A stretch of DNA of 64,000 nucleotides from Hydrogenophaga sp. (GCF_018780385.1 NZ_JADMJO010000035.1:82048-146047); one strand, 5' to 3'. Numbered from the stretch's first letter, positions 41,975 to 52,630 are shown. Numbers and translations are program-made. Notes: generated by a model from the letters alone, not told the origin.

Positions 41975-42835
41975 TCAAGGTGTTTTCGAACTGCCGGCAC
42001 TGGCCTCCACGGCAAGCAACAACTGAGCCACGACCGAAGCCGCGATCACCGCGGGCACCTTGCTGACAATGCCCGGCAAGCCGATCGGGCAGGTCACGCC
42101 GCCCAGGTCCTCGGCGGAGAAACCCCGCTCCATGAGGCGATGGCCAAAGGTCGCCCACTTGGTGCGGCTGCCGATCAAACCAATGAAGGCCAGATCGTTG
42201 CGCTCCCGCTGGCGCTGCAGGCACGCTGCCACCACGTCCAGGTCTTCGGCGTGCGAGAAGCTCATGATCAGCACGCACGCGCCCGCCGGGAGGTCGCGCA
42301 CGGCGGCGTGCACCGGTTCGGAATGTTCGGTGCTCACCTGCGGCGGCAGGCTCAACGGAAACACACCATCTCGGCTGTCGATCCAGGTCACGTCGAACGG
42401 CAATGGCTCCAGCGCCTGCACGATGGCGCGTCCCACATGGCCACCGCCGAACAGCGCCAGCGGCGTGTGGGCGGGCCGCAGCCGAATGCTCAGTTCCTCG
42501 CCGTGCGAAGCATCCACGGGCTCGAAGCGCAGCACCAGAGAACCGCCGCAGCACTGGCCCAGACTGGGCCCGAGCGTGACGCGCTCGTGCCAGCCCTGAA
42601 GGGTTTCGTCAGGTTGCTCAGCCCGGCGTGCCAGGGCTTCACGGGCCTGGCGTGTGGCTTTCCACTCAAGATGCCCGCCGCCGATCGTGCCCACTTCGCC
42701 GCGTGTCGCGTCGGCAAACACCGCCATCCACGCGCCCACTTCGCGAGGAACGGAGCCCCGCGCTTGCTCAACGGTGATGAGGACCGCGGGAACGTGCGCC
42801 AGATTCAGCAGAAAGGTTTCAAGTTCGCTGAGCAT
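41975..42835 (-). CDS. xdhC: Xanthine dehydrogenase accessory protein XdhC
   Basis: Binds molybdenum cofactor, promotes its sulfuration and inserts it into xanthine dehydrogenase. 286 aa from ATG 42835. N-terminal CoxI-type domain (ATRGEVGTIGGGHLEW, LGPSLGQCCGGSL) and C-terminal Rossmann domain (LALFGGGHVGRAIV). The xdhA and xdhB subunit genes are not in this window, although xdhC usually follows them directly. It reads towards puuD, whose operator begins just after the xdhC stop. Confidence 0.93.
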   Translation of the reverse strand: MLSELETFLLNLAHVPAVLITVEQARGSVPREVGAWMAVFADATRGEVGTIGGGHLEWKATRQAREALARRAEQPDETLQGWHERVTLGPSLGQCCGGSLVLRFEPVDASHGEELSIRLRPAHTPLALFGGGHVGRAIVQALEPLPFDVTWIDSRDGVFPLSLPPQVSTEHSEPVHAAVRDLPAGACVLIMSFSHAEDLDVVAACLQRQRERNDLAFIGLIGSRTKWATFGHRLMERGFSAEDLGGVTCPIGLPGIVSKVPAVIAASVVAQLLLAVEASAGSSKTP

Positions 42836-43009
42836 GTGTGGCGTCGACGTCAAAAAATAGGTGGGGAGAAGCAAGGTCAAACCAGGCGCGTCAGTATCAA
42901 CCTTACTGTGCGAAACCTCGCAGTCCAGCCACAATACATTCCATCCACCCGTTCGTATGCGCTCTCGTGGCCATACCGGGGTCCGATCAGTTCAAACAGG
43001 CCATCCCAC

Positions 43010-43582
43010 ATGAGAGACATTGAACCCGCACCGCAACCGGCTTCACGGCCCGATGCGCCTGTTGCAACCAACCGCGCCGGCCGTGGCTCCTGGGCATGGA
43101 TGGGGGCGCTCACCGCCGCACTGCTCGCCTCTTGCGCATCCCCGCCTCCGCCCCCACCCCCGGCCCCCCCACCCCTCCCTCCGGCACTGGCTCCCGCACC
43201 ACCACCCATTTCCGAACTGCCCGCGCCCGACTTCGTGTCCCACGCTGTGTCACCGCTCGACTACCGCAAGGATGGTGCTCGGCACATCTATCAACGCAAC
43301 GGCCACCGCATCTACAAAGGCCAGTTGCCGCCGCTCATGCACGCGGTGGGCGTGCTGCAGGTCGAGGTGGATGGCCGTGGCAATGTGCGCACCGTGAACT
43401 GGATGCGCGCGCCCAGCCATGTGCCCGACGTCATGCGCGAGATCGAACGCACGGTGCGCGCAGCCGCGCCCTTCCCGGCACCGGTGCGCATGGGCAGCGT
43501 CACCTACACCGACATCTGGCTCTGGGACAAGAGCGGCAACTTCCAGCTCGACACGCTGACCGAAGGGCAGCGCAGTAAGTGA
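43010..43582 (+). CDS. Proline-rich lipoprotein with TonB C-terminal-like domain
   Basis: 190 aa from ATG 43010. A hydrophobic helix ends in a lipobox (LLASC, Cys at about 45), followed by a run of about 30 residues that is almost wholly Pro/Ala, then a domain (PLMHAVGVLQVEVDGRGNVR, then NWMRAPSHVPDVMREIE) resembling the TonB C-terminal fold. This points to an envelope-anchored periplasmic protein. The function is unknown. It ends next to a repeat-rich spacer and converges on hiuH. Confidence 0.75.
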   Translation: MRDIEPAPQPASRPDAPVATNRAGRGSWAWMGALTAALLASCASPPPPPPPAPPPLPPALAPAPPPISELPAPDFVSHAVSPLDYRKDGARHIYQRNGHRIYKGQLPPLMHAVGVLQVEVDGRGNVRTVNWMRAPSHVPDVMREIERTVRAAAPFPAPVRMGSVTYTDIWLWDKSGNFQLDTLTEGQRSK

Positions 43583-43780
43583 CACCCCCGCGCCGCCTGC
43601 GGCGTCACCCCCTCAAGGGGGCGGCACTGGCGGCCCGGCAAAGCCGGTTCCGCGGTGCCCTGGGCCAACTCCCCTTCCAGCGCGACGTGCCTTCACCAAG
43701 GATGCGGTGGAACTGGCTCTGCCAGGCCACTCGCATCGCACCCTTGGGGGGTGACGCGAAGCGGCGCGGGGGGTGCAGCG
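43583..43780. repeat. Composite intergenic element with terminal inverted repeats
   Basis: The left end (CACCCCCGCGCCGCCTGCGG, from 43584) and the reverse complement of the right end (CACCCCCCGCGCCGCTTCGC, to 43779) match over about 37 bp, including a CCCCCTCAAGGGGG-type hairpin. They enclose about 120 bp without coding potential. The element fills exactly the space between the convergent stops of the lipoprotein gene and hiuH and may act as a bidirectional terminator. Confidence 0.65.
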
Positions 43781-44134
43781 TCAGCTCCCCCTGTACGTGG
43801 AGTAACTCCACGGACTCACCAGCAACGGCACGTGGTAATGCTGGTCGGTGTGCGCCACACCGAAGTCCAGCGAGACCCGGTTGAGGAAATTCGGTTCGGG
43901 CAAAGCCACGCCCCGGGCCGCAAAATAACCCCTCACGTCGAACACCAGCCGGTAGGTACCCGCCTTCAGGCTCGCGTTGTCGTACAGCGGACCATCGGGG
44001 TTGCGGCCGTCCTGGTTCAGCACGAAGCGTTTGACCAGCGTGGCCTGGTCGCCTTGCGTGGTGTGCAGCTCCACCTGCATGCCGGCGGCAGGGCAGCCGT
44101 GCATGGTGTCCAGAACGTGTGTACTCAAGCCCAT
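43781..44134 (-). CDS. hiuH: 5-hydroxyisourate hydrolase
   Basis: Transthyretin-related enzyme opening 5-hydroxyisourate (the PuuD product) to OHCU. 117 aa from ATG 44134 with AAGGACG before it. The start LSTHVLDTMHGCPAAGM contains the active-site His6, and the C-terminus SPWSYSTYRGS is the family signature. The longer reading upstream crosses gntR and is rejected. It is transcribed divergently from gntR across a perfect palindromic operator. Confidence 0.97.
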   Translation of the reverse strand: MGLSTHVLDTMHGCPAAGMQVELHTTQGDQATLVKRFVLNQDGRNPDGPLYDNASLKAGTYRLVFDVRGYFAARGVALPEPNFLNRVSLDFGVAHTDQHYHVPLLVSPWSYSTYRGS

Positions 44135-44165
44135 GGTCGTCCTTTGAATGGTTTGCAGTAGACTG

Positions 44166-44181
44166 AAAGTGTATACACTTT
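44166..44181. promoter_or_regulatory. GntR operator in the hiuH-gntR divergent promoter
   Basis: AAAGTGTATACACTTT is a perfect 16-bp palindrome midway between hiuH and gntR. It overlaps a plausible -35 (TATACA) for gntR, with -10 TATGAT 17 bp downstream (44193-44199 region). Autoregulation plus control of hiuH is the simple reading. Confidence 0.7.
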
Positions 44182-44206
44182 TTGTTTTTCTGGATATGAT
44201 GATTCC

Positions 44207-44872
44207 ATGGAAACCTCCAGCACCCTGCACATCGTCGAGTCGCTCACCCGGGCCATCGTGGAGCACCGTCTGCACCCGGGCACCAAGCTGGCCGAGCAGA
44301 AACTGGCCGACCATTTCGGCGTCTCGCGCACCCTCGTGCGTCAGGCGCTGTTCCAGCTGTCGCAGAACCGCCTGATCCGGCTGGAGCCCGCGCGTGGCGC
44401 CTTTGTGGCCGCGCCGTCGGTGGAAGAAGCGCAGCAGGTGTTTGCGGTGCGGCGCATGCTGGAGGCGGAAATGACCCGCGCTTTCGTGAAGACCGTGACC
44501 AACGCCAAGATCAAGGCGCTGCGTGAACACGTGGCGCAGGAAAAGCTCGCGGTGAACAACGAGGACGTGGCCGGCCGCACCGAGCTGTTGGGCGACTTCC
44601 ATGTGCGCATGGCCGAACTCATGGGCAACCGGGTGCTGGCCGAGATGCTGCGCGAGCTCATCTCGCGCTGCGCGCTGATCACGCTCATGTACCAGAGCAA
44701 CCAGGCCGCCGAGCATTCGAACGACGAACACGCCGACATCGTGAAGGCGCTGGCCGCGCGCGACGAGGAACTGGCCGTGCGCCTGATGGACGAGCACCTG
44801 CAGCATGTCGAAGAGAACCTGACCTTCGACCGCAAGCTGCCCACCAACGATATCTCCATGGCCCTGTCATGA
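44207..44872 (+). CDS. GntR-family (FCD) transcriptional regulator of urate catabolism
   Basis: 221 aa. N-terminal winged helix (about 8-70): GTKLAEQKLADHFGVSRTLV with recognition helix SRTLVRQALFQL. C-terminal all-helical FCD ligand domain (about 78-205) with conserved Asp/His residues (DFHVRM, DEH) that usually bind metal and a carboxylate. First gene of an operon with puuE (ATGA overlap), uraD-allC and the M20 hydrolase. The palindrome TGTATACA occurs at its own promoter, puuD and the importer. The ligand might be urate, allantoin or allantoate. Confidence 0.92.
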   Translation: METSSTLHIVESLTRAIVEHRLHPGTKLAEQKLADHFGVSRTLVRQALFQLSQNRLIRLEPARGAFVAAPSVEEAQQVFAVRRMLEAEMTRAFVKTVTNAKIKALREHVAQEKLAVNNEDVAGRTELLGDFHVRMAELMGNRVLAEMLRELISRCALITLMYQSNQAAEHSNDEHADIVKALAARDEELAVRLMDEHLQHVEENLTFDRKLPTNDISMALS

Positions 44873-45816
44873 CCTACGACTCGACACTGCCCTACCCGCG
44901 CGACCTGGCCGGCTATGGGCGCGACGTGCCCCACGCTCGCTGGCCGAACGGAGCGCGCATCGCCGTCCAGTTCGTGCTCAACTTTGAAGAAGGCGGCGAG
45001 AACAGCGTGCTGCACGGTGACGACGCGTCCGAGCAGTTCCTCTCCGAAATGTTCAACCCCGCGGCCTATCCGGCGCGCCACATGAGCATGGAAGGCATCT
45101 ACGAATATGGCTCACGCGCCGGCGTGTGGCGCCTGCTGCGCGAGTTCGAGCAGCGCGGCCTGCCGCTCACCGTGTTCGGCGTGGCCACCGCGCTGCAGCG
45201 TTGCCCCGACGTGACGGCCGCCTTTGTAAAACTCGGACACGACATCGCCTGTCACGGCCTCAAGTGGATCCACTACCAGAACGTGGATGAGGCCACCGAG
45301 CGCGCGCACATGGCGCAGGCCATGCAGATCATCGAAGACCTCACCGGCAGCCGCCCACAAGGCTGGTACACCGGGCGCGACAGCCCCAACACCCACCGCC
45401 TGGTGGCCGACCACGGCGGCTTCGCTTATGACAGCGACTACTACGGCGACGACCTGCCGTTCTGGATGAAGGTGAAGAAGACCGACGGAAACCACCACCA
45501 CCAGCTCGTCGTGCCGTACACACTGGACTGCAACGACATGCGCTTCGCGCTGCCACAGGGCTTTTCGCATGCCGACCCGTTTTTTCAGTACCTCAAGGAC
45601 AGCTTCGACATGCTCTATGCCGAAGGCAACCCGGCGGGCCTCGACCGGCCCAAGATGATGAGCATCGGCATGCACTGCCGCCTGCTCGGCAAGCCTGGCC
45701 GCATGGTGGCGCTGCAGCGTTTCCTGGACCACATCGCGCAGCACGACCACGTCTGGGTGGCGCGGCGCATCGACATCGCCCGCCACTGGCAGCAACACCA
45801 TCCGGCACCCGTCTGA
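44869..45816 (+). CDS. puuE: Allantoinase, polysaccharide-deacetylase-fold
   Basis: Hydrolyses allantoin to allantoate by the metal-independent PuuE type rather than the amidohydrolase AllB. 315 aa. The start PYPRDLAGYGRDVPHARWPN and the blocks YEYGSRAGVWRLLREFE, HGLKWIHY and GWYTGRDSPNTHRLV are characteristic. Start overlaps the gntR stop by 4 nt, and the fused UraD-AllC gene begins 3 bp after its stop. Confidence 0.96.
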   Translation: MTYDSTLPYPRDLAGYGRDVPHARWPNGARIAVQFVLNFEEGGENSVLHGDDASEQFLSEMFNPAAYPARHMSMEGIYEYGSRAGVWRLLREFEQRGLPLTVFGVATALQRCPDVTAAFVKLGHDIACHGLKWIHYQNVDEATERAHMAQAMQIIEDLTGSRPQGWYTGRDSPNTHRLVADHGGFAYDSDYYGDDLPFWMKVKKTDGNHHHQLVVPYTLDCNDMRFALPQGFSHADPFFQYLKDSFDMLYAEGNPAGLDRPKMMSIGMHCRLLGKPGRMVALQRFLDHIAQHDHVWVARRIDIARHWQQHHPAPV

Positions 45817-45819
45817 CCC

Positions 45820-47604
45820 ATGACCCCCACCCTGCACCAACTCAACAGCGCAGACCCTGCCGAGGCGATGCGCCTGCTCGACGGGCTGTACGAACACTCG
45901 CCGTGGATCGCCGAGCAGGCGCTCGCGCAGCGCCCGTTCGCTTCACTGGCCGCTCTCAAGCACGCCATGGTCACGGTGCTGGCCCACGCAAGCGTGGATG
46001 CGCAGCTGACGCTGATCCGCGCCCACCCCGAGCTCGCGGGCAAGGCCATGGTGAGCCAATCGCTCACCGCGGAGTCCACCCACGAACAGACCAAGGCGGG
46101 TCTCACGAACTGCACACCCGAAGAGTTCGCGCACATCCAGCAACTCAACGCGCAATACAACGCGAAGTTCGGCTTCCCGTTCATCCTGGCCGTGCGCGGC
46201 CCGCGCGGCACGGGTCTCGCCAAGCGCGAGATCATCGCCACCTTTGAACGCCGCCTGGGCAACCCGGTGGACTTCGAGCGCGCCGAGTGCCTGCGCAACA
46301 TCCACCGCATTGCCGAGATCCGGCTGAACGACAAGTTCGGCTTCGAGCCCGTGCTCGGCAACGAGGTGTGGGACTGGCACGAAGACCTTTCGCGCCACAG
46401 CGACCCGGCGTTTGCCGAACAAGGCCAGCTCACCGTGACCTACCTGACCGACGCGCACCGTGCATGTGCTGCCGATCTGGTGGTGCGCATGCGTGAGTGC
46501 GGGTTTGACGAGGTCGATATCGACGCAGTGGGCAACGTGGTGGGGCGCTACCACGGCGCCACGCCGGATGCACCCACCCTCCTCACCGGCAGCCATTTCG
46601 ACACCGTGCGCAACGGCGGCAAGTACGACGGACGCCTGGGCATCTTCGTGCCCATGGCCTGCGTGAAACAGTTGCACGCAGCTGGCAGGCGCTTGCCGTT
46701 CGCCATCGAGGTGGTGGGCTTTTCCGAAGAGGAAGGCCAGCGCTACAAGGCCACCTTCCTCGGTTCGGGCGCACTCACCGGACACTTCAACCCGACCTGG
46801 CTCGACCAGCAAGACGCCGACGGCGTCACCATGCGCGCAGCCATGCTGCACGCCGGCCTGCCCGCCACGCTGGAGGCCATCGGTGCGCTCAGGCGCGATC
46901 CGTCGAAATACCTCGGCTTCGTGGAGGTGCACATCGAGCAGGGCCCGGTGCTCAACGAGATGGACCTGCCACTGGGCGTGGTCACCTCCATCAATGCCAG
47001 CGTGCGTTACCTGTGTGAAGCCATCGGCATGGCCAGCCACGCGGGCACCACGCCCATGAACCGCCGGCGCGATGCCGCCAGCGCCGTGGCCGAGCTCGCG
47101 CTCCATGCCGAGCAGCGCGCCGCGGCCGATGGCGACTCGGTCGCCACCATCGGCATGCTGCAGGTGCCGGGTGGCTCGATCAACGTGGTGCCGGGCCGCT
47201 GCCTGTTTTCGCTCGACCTGCGCGCCCCGAGCAATGCGCAGCGCGACGCACTGGAGCGCGACATCCTCGCGCAGTTGCTCGCCATCTGCGAACGCCGCGG
47301 CATCGGTCTCAAGACCGAAGAGACCATGCGCGCCGCCGCCGCGCCCAGCGCCCCCGCCTGGCAGGCCCGCTGGGAAACCGCGGTGAACGCGCTGGGCGTG
47401 CCACTGCACCGCATGCCCAGCGGCGCCGGTCACGACGCGATGAAACTGCACGAGGTGATGCCGCAGGCCATGCTCTTCGTGCGCGGCCTCAACAGCGGCA
47501 TCAGCCACAACCCGCTGGAGTCCACCACCAGCGACGACATCGAGCTGTGCGTGCGCGCCTTCTCGCACCTGCTCGAACAACTCGCCACCGAACACAAGCA
47601 CTGA
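45820..47604 (+). CDS. OHCU decarboxylase - allantoate amidohydrolase fusion
   Basis: 594 aa joining two steps of urate breakdown. Residues 1-165 are UraD (2-oxo-4-hydroxy-4-carboxy-5-ureidoimidazoline decarboxylase): catalytic His69 in RAHPELAGKA, then STHEQTKAGL and FPFILAVRG. Residues from about 180 are an M20-family AllC/ureidoglycolate-type amidohydrolase: metal ligands His259 (TGSHFDTV) and Asp270 (KYDGRLG), SEEEGQRY, and HIEQGPVLN. Stand-alone homologues are about 170 and 410 aa, so both domains look complete. The reaction between them is carried out by PuuE, encoded immediately upstream. Confidence 0.93.
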   Translation: MTPTLHQLNSADPAEAMRLLDGLYEHSPWIAEQALAQRPFASLAALKHAMVTVLAHASVDAQLTLIRAHPELAGKAMVSQSLTAESTHEQTKAGLTNCTPEEFAHIQQLNAQYNAKFGFPFILAVRGPRGTGLAKREIIATFERRLGNPVDFERAECLRNIHRIAEIRLNDKFGFEPVLGNEVWDWHEDLSRHSDPAFAEQGQLTVTYLTDAHRACAADLVVRMRECGFDEVDIDAVGNVVGRYHGATPDAPTLLTGSHFDTVRNGGKYDGRLGIFVPMACVKQLHAAGRRLPFAIEVVGFSEEEGQRYKATFLGSGALTGHFNPTWLDQQDADGVTMRAAMLHAGLPATLEAIGALRRDPSKYLGFVEVHIEQGPVLNEMDLPLGVVTSINASVRYLCEAIGMASHAGTTPMNRRRDAASAVAELALHAEQRAAADGDSVATIGMLQVPGGSINVVPGRCLFSLDLRAPSNAQRDALERDILAQLLAICERRGIGLKTEETMRAAAAPSAPAWQARWETAVNALGVPLHRMPSGAGHDAMKLHEVMPQAMLFVRGLNSGISHNPLESTTSDDIELCVRAFSHLLEQLATEHKH

Positions 47605-47610
47605 AGCCAC

Positions 47611-48858
47611 ATGACCACCGACCAACAACTGGATGCCTGGATCGACACCCACTTCGATGAGGAGGTGCGCTTCCTGCAGGAGCTCGTGCGCGTGCCCACC
47701 GACACGCCGCCGGGCAACAACGCGCCGCACGCCGAGCGCACCGCCGAGCTGCTCGCCGTCATGGGTCTGAGCGCCGAGAAGCACGCTGTGCCCGCGAATG
47801 AAGTCGAGGCCGCCGGCCTGCAGAGCATCACCAACCTGATCGTGCGTCGCCCGTATGGCGCGGGCAAGACCATTGCCCTCAACGCCCACGGCGACGTGGT
47901 GCCGCCCGGCGAAGGCTGGACGCACGACCCCTACGGCGGCGAGATCGTGGACGGCAAAATCTACGGCCGCGCCACCGCGGTCAGCAAGTGCGACATCGCG
48001 AGCTTCACCTTCGCGATTCGCGCGCTGGAATCGCTGAACGCGAAGCTGGCTGGAGGCGTGGAACTGCACGTGACCTACGACGAGGAATATGGCGGCGAAG
48101 TGGGCCCCGACTGGTTGCTCAAGAAGGGCCTCACCAAGCCCGATCTGATGATCGCCGCCGGTTTCAGCTACCAAGTGGTGGTGGCGCACAACGGCTGCCT
48201 GCAACTGGAGGTGACGGTGCATGGCGACATGGCGCACGCCGCCATTCCCGACAGCGGCACCGATGCGCTGCAGGGCGCCACGCACATCCTCAACGCGCTC
48301 TACGCGCTCAACGCTGACTACCTGAAGGTCACGTCCAGCGTCGAGGGCATCACCCACCCGTATCTGAACGTGGGCCAGATCAACGGCGGCACCAACACCA
48401 ACGTGATCCCCGGCAAGGTCGTGCTCAAGATCGACCGCCGCATGATCCCCGAGGAAGACCCGGCCGAGGTGGAAGCATCCTTGCGCCGCACCATCGAGCA
48501 AGCCGCGGCCAGCTTCAACCCGCCACGCGGCGGCCGCGTCATCAGCGTCGATGTGAAGCGCATCCTGCTGGCGCGGGCGCTCAAGCCCCTGCCCGGCAAC
48601 CAGCCGCTGGTCAAGGCAATCCAGAAACACGGCCAGGCAATCTTCGGCGAAGCCATTCCCGCTGTGGGCACGCCGCTCTACACCGATGTGCGCATTTACG
48701 GCGAGCACGGCATCCCCGGCGTGATCTACGGCGCGGGCCCGCGCACGGTGCGCGAGTCGAATGCCAAACGCGCCGACGAGAACCTGGTGCTGGAAGACCT
48801 GCGGCGCGCCACCAAGGTGATCGCACGCACACTGTTTGAGTTGCTCCAGCCAGCCTGA
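47611..48858 (+). CDS. M20-family metallohydrolase (ArgE/DapE-like)
   Basis: 415 aa. LNAHGDVVPPGEGWTHDPYG gives the first metal His, followed by the bridging Asp-type region at KIYGRATAVSKCD and the catalytic YDEEYGGE Glu pair. The lid domain contains GDMAHAAIPDSGTD. Six base pairs after the UraD-AllC gene in the same operon, so a role in the last steps (ureidoglycolate, or an N-carbamoyl or N-acyl product) is likely. The substrate cannot be read from sequence. Not the same subfamily as the AllC domain. Confidence 0.85.
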   Translation: MTTDQQLDAWIDTHFDEEVRFLQELVRVPTDTPPGNNAPHAERTAELLAVMGLSAEKHAVPANEVEAAGLQSITNLIVRRPYGAGKTIALNAHGDVVPPGEGWTHDPYGGEIVDGKIYGRATAVSKCDIASFTFAIRALESLNAKLAGGVELHVTYDEEYGGEVGPDWLLKKGLTKPDLMIAAGFSYQVVVAHNGCLQLEVTVHGDMAHAAIPDSGTDALQGATHILNALYALNADYLKVTSSVEGITHPYLNVGQINGGTNTNVIPGKVVLKIDRRMIPEEDPAEVEASLRRTIEQAAASFNPPRGGRVISVDVKRILLARALKPLPGNQPLVKAIQKHGQAIFGEAIPAVGTPLYTDVRIYGEHGIPGVIYGAGPRTVRESNAKRADENLVLEDLRRATKVIARTLFELLQPA

Positions 48859-48926
48859 GTTTCCCTCTTGCGCGAGCCCTGACCGGGGGCACAATGAATT
48901 CACAACAACGGCCACAGGAGACCGCC

Positions 48927-51221
<2,295 letters not shown>

Positions 51222-51243
51222 GCGCTTGCGTTGTGCATACGAG

Positions 51244-51268
51244 GGGACGCCATGGCGTCCCTTTTTTT
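51244..51268 (+). terminator. maeB terminator
   Basis: The 18-bp palindrome GGGACGCCATGGCGTCCC (51244-51261) is followed directly by seven Ts. It begins 23 bp after the maeB stop. Confidence 0.9.
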
Positions 51269-51271
51269 CGC

Positions 51272-51344
51272 GCCTGCACCGCGCGGGCTCGTGAGCGCAC
51301 GGCACTCTGCTCCGTGGTCGCCGATGACCGGACCAGCCGAAGAA
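51272..51344 (-). repeat. Dispersed intergenic repeat, copy A
   Basis: Read on the - strand it has a conserved left block (CGGCTGGTCCGGTCATCGGC, continuing GACCACGG), a 12-nt variable middle and a right block TGCGCTCACGAGC...GGTGCAGGC. Both blocks recur at 54873-54989 in the opposite orientation. The GGTC-ATCGGC-GACC and GCTC-AC-GAGC parts can form small hairpins. Confidence 0.7.
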
Positions 51345-51381
51345 GTGCATGCGAACCATACACAGGCAAAATCGCCCCGCC

Positions 51382-51410
51382 ATGGTGCACCCCAATCTGG
51401 TGCGCACCAT
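51382..51410 (+). promoter_or_regulatory. Enhancer-like inverted repeat upstream of the importer
   Basis: ATGGTGC (51382-51388) and GCACCAT (51404-51410) are perfect inverted arms, and the internal bases repeat GGTGC/GCACC. Such halves recall NtrC sites, but the GCACC-GGTGC spacing is 7 rather than the usual 5. It lies about 110-140 bp before the sigma-54-type promoter, the usual distance for an activator site. Confidence 0.35.
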
Positions 51411-51455
51411 TCAGGGTTACTCAGGTAGACGTGGACGGCCCAGGAAATCAAAATC

Positions 51456-51463
51456 TGTATACA
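51456..51463. promoter_or_regulatory. GntR-type operator upstream of the importer
   Basis: Core TGTATACA, identical to that at puuD and gntR, within TCTGTATACACATTG. The flanks are less symmetric than at gntR. It lies between the enhancer-like repeat and the sigma-54-type promoter, 136 bp before the start codon. Confidence 0.5.
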
Positions 51464-51515
51464 CATTGTGTGTTCAAAAGGCTCCCAACCACCTGTTTCC
51501 AAGGGTAAGCACCGC

Positions 51516-51531
51516 TGGCACCCTTATTGCT
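51516..51531 (+). promoter_or_regulatory. Sigma-54-type promoter for the ABC importer
   Basis: TGGCAC-CCTTA-TTGCT fits the -24/-12 consensus (TGGCAC-N5-TTGCW) with GG and GC exactly 10 bp apart. Predicted start near 51542, giving a 57-nt leader to the ATG at 51599. Sigma-54 control would tie uptake to nitrogen limitation. Confidence 0.65.
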
Positions 51532-51598
51532 GATGAAGAAACATGCCTGGGCGCTCCGTCCTCGAACCCTTGCAGCCCCTCACCCCACAGGAGAACCC

Positions 51599-52630
51599 AT
51601 GAACAAACGCCACTTCATCCACACCGTCGCCGCACTGGCCACCCTGGCCGCCATGGGCACCGCCCAGGCCCAGACCCCCGTGAAGTTCCAGCTCGACTGG
51701 CGCTTCGAAGGCCCCGCCGCACTGTTCCTGCAGCCCGCTGCCAAGGGTTACTTCAAAGCCGCCGGTCTGGACGTGACGATTGACTCCGGCAACGGCTCGG
51801 GCGGCACCGTGACGCGCGTGGCCTCGGGTACCTACGACATGGGCTTTGCCGACATGGCCGCGCTGATGGAGTTCCACGCCAACAACCCGGACGCCCCCAA
51901 CAAGCCGGTGGCCGTGATGATGGTCTACAACAACACGCCGGCCGCCGTGCTCGCGCTCAAGAAGAGCGGCATCACCAAGCCGGCCGATCTCAACGGCAAG
52001 AAGCTCGGCGCCCCGGTGTTTGACGCGGGCCGCAAGGCCTTCCCGATCTTCCAGAAGGCCAACAGCGTGACCAACGTGGCCTGGACCTCGATGGACCCAC
52101 CACTGCGTGAAACCATGCTGGTGCGTGGCGACATCGACGCCATCACCGGCTTCTCGTTCACCTCGCTGCTCAACCTCGAAGCGCGCGGCGTGAAGGCCGA
52201 AGACGTGGTCATCCTGCCGTACGCCGACTACGGCGTGAAGCTGTATGGCAACGTCATCATCGCCTCGCCCAAGATGATCAAGGAAAACCCGGCCGCGGTG
52301 AAAGCCTTCCTCACGGCCTTCTCCAAAGGCGCCAAGGAAGTGATGGCCAACCCGGCCGCCGCCATCGAGACCGTGAAGGCGCGCGACGGCATCATCAACG
52401 TGCCGCTGGAAATCCGACGCCTGCAGCTCGCCATCGACTCGGTGGTGGCCAGCCCCGACGCGCGCAAGGAAGGTTTCGGCCTCATCAACCCCGGCCGCAT
52501 GAGCCTGATGGCCTCGCAGGTGTCCGACGCTTACGCCACCAAGACCCGCATCGACCCGGCCGCGATCTGGAACGGCACCATGATGCCCGCCGCCGCCGAT
52601 CTCAACGTGCTGCCGCCCCTCAAGAAGTAA
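51599..52630 (+). CDS. ABC transporter substrate-binding protein, NMT1/THI5-like
   Basis: 343 aa from ATG 51599 with AGGAG upstream. Signal peptide 1-25 (ending TAQAQ). VKFQLDWRFEGPAALFLQPAA and GSGGTVTRVASGTYDMGFAD are typical of the NitT/TauT/NMT1 periplasmic binding family that captures pyrimidines, purines, taurine or nitrate. Followed, after a terminator, by its ATPase and permease. The purine-catabolic and GntR/sigma-54 context makes a purine or purine breakdown product the likely cargo, not shown directly. Confidence 0.9.
   Translation: MNKRHFIHTVAALATLAAMGTAQAQTPVKFQLDWRFEGPAALFLQPAAKGYFKAAGLDVTIDSGNGSGGTVTRVASGTYDMGFADMAALMEFHANNPDAPNKPVAVMMVYNNTPAAVLALKKSGITKPADLNGKKLGAPVFDAGRKAFPIFQKANSVTNVAWTSMDPPLRETMLVRGDIDAITGFSFTSLLNLEARGVKAEDVVILPYADYGVKLYGNVIIASPKMIKENPAAVKAFLTAFSKGAKEVMANPAAAIETVKARDGIINVPLEIRRLQLAIDSVVASPDARKEGFGLINPGRMSLMASQVSDAYATKTRIDPAAIWNGTMMPAAADLNVLPPLKK

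Larger units (their letters stand above)
51222..51598. other. Regulatory gap between maeB and the ABC importer
   Basis: 377 bp without a gene. In order: maeB terminator, a dispersed repeat (copy A), a GGTGC/GCACC-rich inverted repeat, a GntR-type operator and a sigma-54-type promoter, each listed separately. Short open frames here translate to low-complexity Arg/Pro/Ala sequence. Confidence 0.6.

Noticed and set aside
41915..43009. Upstream extension of the proline-rich lipoprotein gene
   Set aside because: It would overlap all of xdhC on the opposite strand. The ATG at 43010 directly precedes a signal sequence and lipobox.
51382..51410. Canonical NtrC site
   Set aside because: GCACC and GGTGC are 7 bp apart rather than the usual 5, so only an enhancer-like repeat is claimed.
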